From positions 124,001-188,000 of the forward strand of contig NZ_JANDBC010000001.1 of assembly GCF_024320785.1 (NCBI RefSeq): a DNA stretch of 64,000 nucleotides, written 5' to 3'. The translations under genes and the position numbers were made by a program. Position 1 is the first letter of the stretch. Every line of letters begins with the position of its first letter. Source of the DNA: Gracilimonas sediminicola. GTDB taxonomy: Bacteria; Bacteroidota; Rhodothermia; Balneolales; Balneolaceae. This document shows, piece by piece, positions 60,552-64,000 of this stretch. The notes beneath the pieces were generated by a model that searched no databases, was not told the DNA's origin, and saw nothing but the letters and a program-made list of their open reading frames with translations.

Positions 60552-61394
60552 CTACAGCAGATTTCCCCTGAGCGCATCTGCATAATTACGGCTGAGCCGA
60601 ACCTGATTCCCGTCATCCAATATCACATCATAATCCCCGTTCCCTCGCGACTGTAATTCCTCTATTCGATGAATGTTCACGATAGTGGATTTGTGAATTC
60701 GTTTAAATTGATCAGGCAAGTCTTCGATGATATTCTTCAGGCTGTCGAGTACCACGTGCTTTTGATTGTCGGTGAAAATATCGAGATAGGCACCATCCGA
60801 ACTGATCCACTTGATGTCGTTTATATCCACCACCAGGTTACTTCGTCCATTCTTTATGGTTATGGTTTGGGGCTGAACTGTTTGTGATTGTTCTTCCCCG
60901 ATTCGTCTTCGTTTTACAAAAATAGTCAACCCCGAAAGAGCCGTATAAACCGACAGTGCTATATACAATCGGGTGGATAATTTTTCAAAGAGGATATAGA
61001 GCAGGGTCATCGGGTTGTCGTGGATGAGAATGGAAACCCCGAATAGTATGACGGAAAAAATGAGCAGGTGTATAAATGTTACCATCATGATTTGAACACC
61101 CAGCACAGCGATATAGAAAAAGCCGGATATTCGTTCTCCTGCTTTGGCTATGCCATAATCCAGTGCTACAAAAAATGGGATAAATAGCGGCCAAAAGAGT
61201 TTGTAGGCTAATGACTCTCCTGCTCTGAAGGCACTGTCCTGAATCACCGAACTTATGTAATCCTGACCGAATTCCAGAAAAGCAATGAACAGCCAGAACG
61301 CACAAAAGCCAATAAAATACTTTTTATGATCCGCAGAAAATAACCCCGTTGAAGGGACTTTTATAGGTTGATAAAGCTGCTTAAAGTAACTCAT
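60552..61394 (-). CDS. Membrane-bound LytTR-family transcriptional regulator
   Basis: Regulator of about 280 residues with four N-terminal TM segments (about 25-45, 60-80, 90-125, 130-160) and a C-terminal LytTR DNA-binding domain (about 180-278; NDIKWISSDGAYLDIF, KRIHKSTIVNIHRIEEL, VRLSRNYADALRG). It has no receiver domain, so it may bind DNA from the membrane and sense a signal through its TM part. ATG 61394 is chosen over a TTG 15 bases upstream. It lies downstream of a HisKA_2 kinase on the same strand and may work with it. Confidence 0.88.
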   Translation of the reverse strand: MSYFKQLYQPIKVPSTGLFSADHKKYFIGFCAFWLFIAFLEFGQDYISSVIQDSAFRAGESLAYKLFWPLFIPFFVALDYGIAKAGERISGFFYIAVLGVQIMMVTFIHLLIFSVILFGVSILIHDNPMTLLYILFEKLSTRLYIALSVYTALSGLTIFVKRRRIGEEQSQTVQPQTITIKNGRSNLVVDINDIKWISSDGAYLDIFTDNQKHVVLDSLKNIIEDLPDQFKRIHKSTIVNIHRIEELQSRGNGDYDVILDDGNQVRLSRNYADALRGNLL

Positions 61395-61516
61395 AATAAG
61401 TGGTCGCAATTGCAGGATGAAAGCCTTTGGTCAGTGAACAGGCAACGCTTTTATCTAATAAAATATTGAGAGCTTGGCAAGAAGTTGGATACCCCGGGCT
61501 GTAAAAGATACCATTT

Positions 61517-63673
61517 TCAGGCACTTTCGTTAGGGAACTGAAGCCGGACAACCGTTCCCCCCGCATCTTCAGCGCCTTTAATGGTCAGCTTTCCGGAAAG
61601 TTGATCGGTAAGCATATCCATGAGGGTAAAACCAAGAGAATCATTTCTATTCTCAATAATATGATCAGGTATTCCAGAGCCATTATCCATAATCTGTAGA
61701 TCAACCTGTCCTTTATGCTGCTCAATCTTAAGTGAAAGTTCGGCCGTTTCATACTCCTTAAAGCCATGCCGGACACTGTTACTTACCACTTCATTCAAAA
61801 TCAAAGCACAGGGAATAGCATCATTCACGGTCAGGATGACGGGCTCAAGATCATAACTTACATGTACTTGTTCTGCCTCAAATGCCGTAAGCACAGAATC
61901 AACCAGTTGTTCCACTAACTCGTGGAATTGAAGATCCTCAAGTGACTCATTCTGATACATCGTTTCATGAATCCGGGCCATCGTATGGATACGCTGATAG
62001 CTGTCGGTCAGTTCTTTGGCCAATTCCTCATTCTGGGTGTACATCACTTTCAGTTCCATTAGCCCGGAAACCACAGCGAGGTTGTTCTTCACGCGGTGAT
62101 GAACCTCTTCAAGCAACACTTCTTTTTGCTTAAGCGACTTCTCGATACTCCGTTTGTATAGCACCCTATCAGTGACATCATGCAGTACCGATTGTATAGC
62201 TGTTAAACCATGAAAGCGAGCTTGTGTTGAGTGAACTTCAAGATACCGAACCTCACCGTTCTTGCGCATAAAGCGAAGATCAGCGGGCGGTTCTGTTCCC
62301 CCCGCATTAAAATTTCTTAGCCTGCTTTTCACCTTTTCACGGTCGTCCGGATGAATAAACTCAAGCAGAAAATGCCCCACTATCTCACTTTCTTTATCGG
62401 TACCATAAAGTTTCAGTACGGCGTCATTGACAAAAATAATCTCTTCACCCTTAGTCAGAACCACTGCATTTGGATTATCTTTTACCAGTCCTTCCCAACG
62501 TTCTTCACTTTCTTTAATCTTATTCATTAACAGCATATTGGCTGTAATGTCTCTCACAAATCCTACTACAAGAGGTTCATCTTCCACGCCGTCAATAAGG
62601 GTCAGGCTCGATTCCAGAATCACATCATTTCCTGAACTATTTAAGTGACTGGTCTTAAACTTCACGTTTCCGGTTTCCATAGCCTCTTTAATAATCTCAA
62701 ATATCTCCTCATCATTGAAATTACTTTCCAGTTCCCGAATAGTCATCTTTTGCAGCTCTTCCCTGGTATATCCCACCATTTGGCTGTATGCCGGATTGAC
62801 GTCCAATATGTTTCCTTTGGCATCAGCAAGTATATATCCGTCATTTGTAGATTCCAGCAGCTTCGAATTAAACACACTTTGCTTAGTAAGCTCCCGCATA
62901 ATGGCATTGTGCTCTGTTATATTCTTTACAATGCCTGCGATATAGATTCCATCATCCCGCTCAAGGGCCACCAGGGTTCCTTGCAATTCCAGGTTACTCC
63001 CCTGCCGTGATCTGTGAATTACTTCAATACTTTGCGATTGATTCTTTTTCAGAGAATCAATGAGTTGCTGCTGATCATCGGGGGTAAGATCGGGGTTGAT
63101 ATCGAAAATGGTCATTCCTAATACTTCTTTCCGGCTGTAGCCCGTCATCCTGCAATAAGCGTTGTTCACTTCTTTGATTCGTCCTTCAGAATCCACCAGC
63201 AAGTATCCATCCGATAATAGCTCTATAAACCGGGTATGCTCCTTAACCTGATTCTCAATAGTCCGAACATGGCGGTTTTGCTTGGTCAAATCCTGAATGT
63301 AGGCTACAATATCAACCCCATTCTTTTCAAACTCTCCCGGATAAAAACAAACCAATTGTACATCTATGGTTTCTTTATCGGCCCCAATCATTTTTGTAAA
63401 CAGAGAAAAAGAATTAGTGGAATGAGTGATAAGCTCCAGCCATTGCTGATTTATTTTCTCTCGATCTTCTTCAACGAAATAATCAGATACAGACCGGCCG
63501 ATAATTTTGTCTCTGCTCTCTCCCAATAATTCACTCAGCCGGATGGGAACATTCATCCAAAGGCAGTCACGATTAATGTACGCCTTCATAATCGGAAGAA
63601 ACTGTTCAGCTGTTGTTATAACAGATTTCCCGGGGATGCTAACCGCTCTTTTTTTGCCACCGCTCTTTTTCAT
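61517..63673 (-). CDS. Multi-PAS sensor kinase with HisKA_2 domain
   Basis: Soluble sensor kinase of 718 residues with no TM segment. It appears to hold four PAS domains (about 20-135, 145-265, 270-390, 395-510), two with GYSRKEVLGMTIFDINPD-like signatures. The kinase core has a HisKA_2 phosphoacceptor motif EEVHHRVKNNLAVVSGLM (His525/526) and a HATPase domain (CALILNEVVSNSVRHG, MDNGSGIP). Such kinases often lack an adjacent response regulator. It is followed by the LytTR gene after 122 bp. Confidence 0.92.
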   Translation of the reverse strand: MKKSGGKKRAVSIPGKSVITTAEQFLPIMKAYINRDCLWMNVPIRLSELLGESRDKIIGRSVSDYFVEEDREKINQQWLELITHSTNSFSLFTKMIGADKETIDVQLVCFYPGEFEKNGVDIVAYIQDLTKQNRHVRTIENQVKEHTRFIELLSDGYLLVDSEGRIKEVNNAYCRMTGYSRKEVLGMTIFDINPDLTPDDQQQLIDSLKKNQSQSIEVIHRSRQGSNLELQGTLVALERDDGIYIAGIVKNITEHNAIMRELTKQSVFNSKLLESTNDGYILADAKGNILDVNPAYSQMVGYTREELQKMTIRELESNFNDEEIFEIIKEAMETGNVKFKTSHLNSSGNDVILESSLTLIDGVEDEPLVVGFVRDITANMLLMNKIKESEERWEGLVKDNPNAVVLTKGEEIIFVNDAVLKLYGTDKESEIVGHFLLEFIHPDDREKVKSRLRNFNAGGTEPPADLRFMRKNGEVRYLEVHSTQARFHGLTAIQSVLHDVTDRVLYKRSIEKSLKQKEVLLEEVHHRVKNNLAVVSGLMELKVMYTQNEELAKELTDSYQRIHTMARIHETMYQNESLEDLQFHELVEQLVDSVLTAFEAEQVHVSYDLEPVILTVNDAIPCALILNEVVSNSVRHGFKEYETAELSLKIEQHKGQVDLQIMDNGSGIPDHIIENRNDSLGFTLMDMLTDQLSGKLTIKGAEDAGGTVVRLQFPNESA

Positions 63674-63746
63674 GCACGCACATAATTCGTCAATGTTGTG
63701 TACTGCTCATCCGATTCCTTCAATTAACAAATTTTTGATGTTTAAA

Positions 63747-63772
63747 CCCATTATTAAATAGTTTAATAAGGG
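63747..63772. repeat. AT-rich palindrome upstream of the multi-PAS kinase
   Basis: CCC-A-TTATTAAA-TAG-TTTAATAA-GGG: 8-bp perfect arms flanked by CCC/GGG with a one-base bulge. It could be a weak terminator for the gene at the right edge or an operator for the kinase. Confidence 0.5.
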
Positions 63773-63865
63773 CGATCTGACTAAGATTATACAGCCGAAA
63801 GTTATTAGAGCAATCAGCAAAAGCCTGAAAGATTTGATTCCGTTTAAGCTAAGGCCTGCAATCGG

Positions 63866-64000
63866 CTAATCAGATGAATCGATATTAGGTTCTCTAAACT
63901 TTTTAGCAATAATAATGGAGATGATGACCCCGACCAGGAAACCTGCCCACTCATTTCCCATTACTCCACCAATAGCTATACAAACAAGTATCACACCGAT
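63866..64000 (-). CDS. C-terminal end of a small membrane protein (partial)
   Basis: The window ends inside a minus-strand gene whose last 44 codons are visible. It reads as one hydrophobic helix pair (IGVILVCIAIGG, FLVGVIISIIIA) and a charged tail KKFREPNIDSSD before TAG. The rest lies outside the window, so no family can be named. Confidence 0.55.
   Translation of the reverse strand: MGVILVCIAIGGVMGNEWAGFLVGVIISIIIAKKFREPNIDSSD

Noticed and set aside
1-64000. tRNA, rRNA, CRISPR arrays, insertion sequences, prophage
   Set aside because: No cloverleaf with conserved T-loop sequence, no spaced direct repeats, and no transposase or integrase frame was seen on either strand.

Overview
This 64 kb window is from a Gram-negative bacterium of the FCB group, most likely Balneolota/Rhodothermota or a close relative of Bacteroidota (a Gracilimonas/Balneola-like organism). 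The placement is my inference. It rests on Sec-exported clade II NosZ with the nosD-F-Y-L set and no nosR, a large lipoprotein metzincin of the type common in Bacteroidota, outer-membrane barrels with CarboxypepD_reg domains, PKD-domain surface proteins, and moderate GC. A flagellin gene argues for Balneolota rather than typical Bacteroidota. No tRNA, rRNA, CRISPR array, transposase or phage gene was seen.

Left part (1-18962), mostly housekeeping: RNase G (rng), hslV-hslU, a C-terminal processing protease, a long-chain acyl-CoA ligase, a Fur-family regulator, a minus-strand run cinA - outer-membrane barrel - ftsX - dacB, and a plus-strand run pgsA-pgpA-pyrE-miaB ending in an unknown 480-residue membrane protein.

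Middle part (18982-39138), a denitrification and nitrosative-stress island. It holds copper nitrite reductase (nirK) with a SUMF1-like protein, an SCO protein and a cupredoxin; a copper-handling group (His/Cys-rich exported protein, Met-rich duplicated lipoprotein, OprC/NosA-like copper receptor); the nitrous oxide reductase locus (cytochrome c, nosZ, a 4-TM protein, nosL, nosD, nosF, nosY); a small redox operon (DUF2892, thioredoxin, OsmC, DUF302); two small heme-oxidase-like membrane proteins; a 606-residue unknown protein; the iron-sulfur repair protein RIC/ScdA; and an Rrf2-family (NsrR-like) regulator. A 16-bp palindrome of form AAGA-N8-TCTT lies just upstream of nirK, the nos cytochrome (two copies), ric and the rrf2 gene itself, which argues for one NO-responsive regulon. 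Nitric oxide reductase is not in the window, so the NO made by NirK must be handled by an enzyme elsewhere or by one of the unknown proteins here.

Right part (39175-64000): a lone flagellin gene, a 557-bp non-coding stretch rich in palindromes, alanine dehydrogenase, a metzincin lipoprotein, a sensor kinase - LysM/FecR - giant PKD protein operon, the potassium system trkA-trkH, an alpha/beta hydrolase, a COG2509-type flavoprotein, an intradiol-dioxygenase-like lipoprotein with a YceI protein, a membrane LytTR regulator, a multi-PAS HisKA_2 kinase, and the 3' end of a small membrane protein cut by the window edge.
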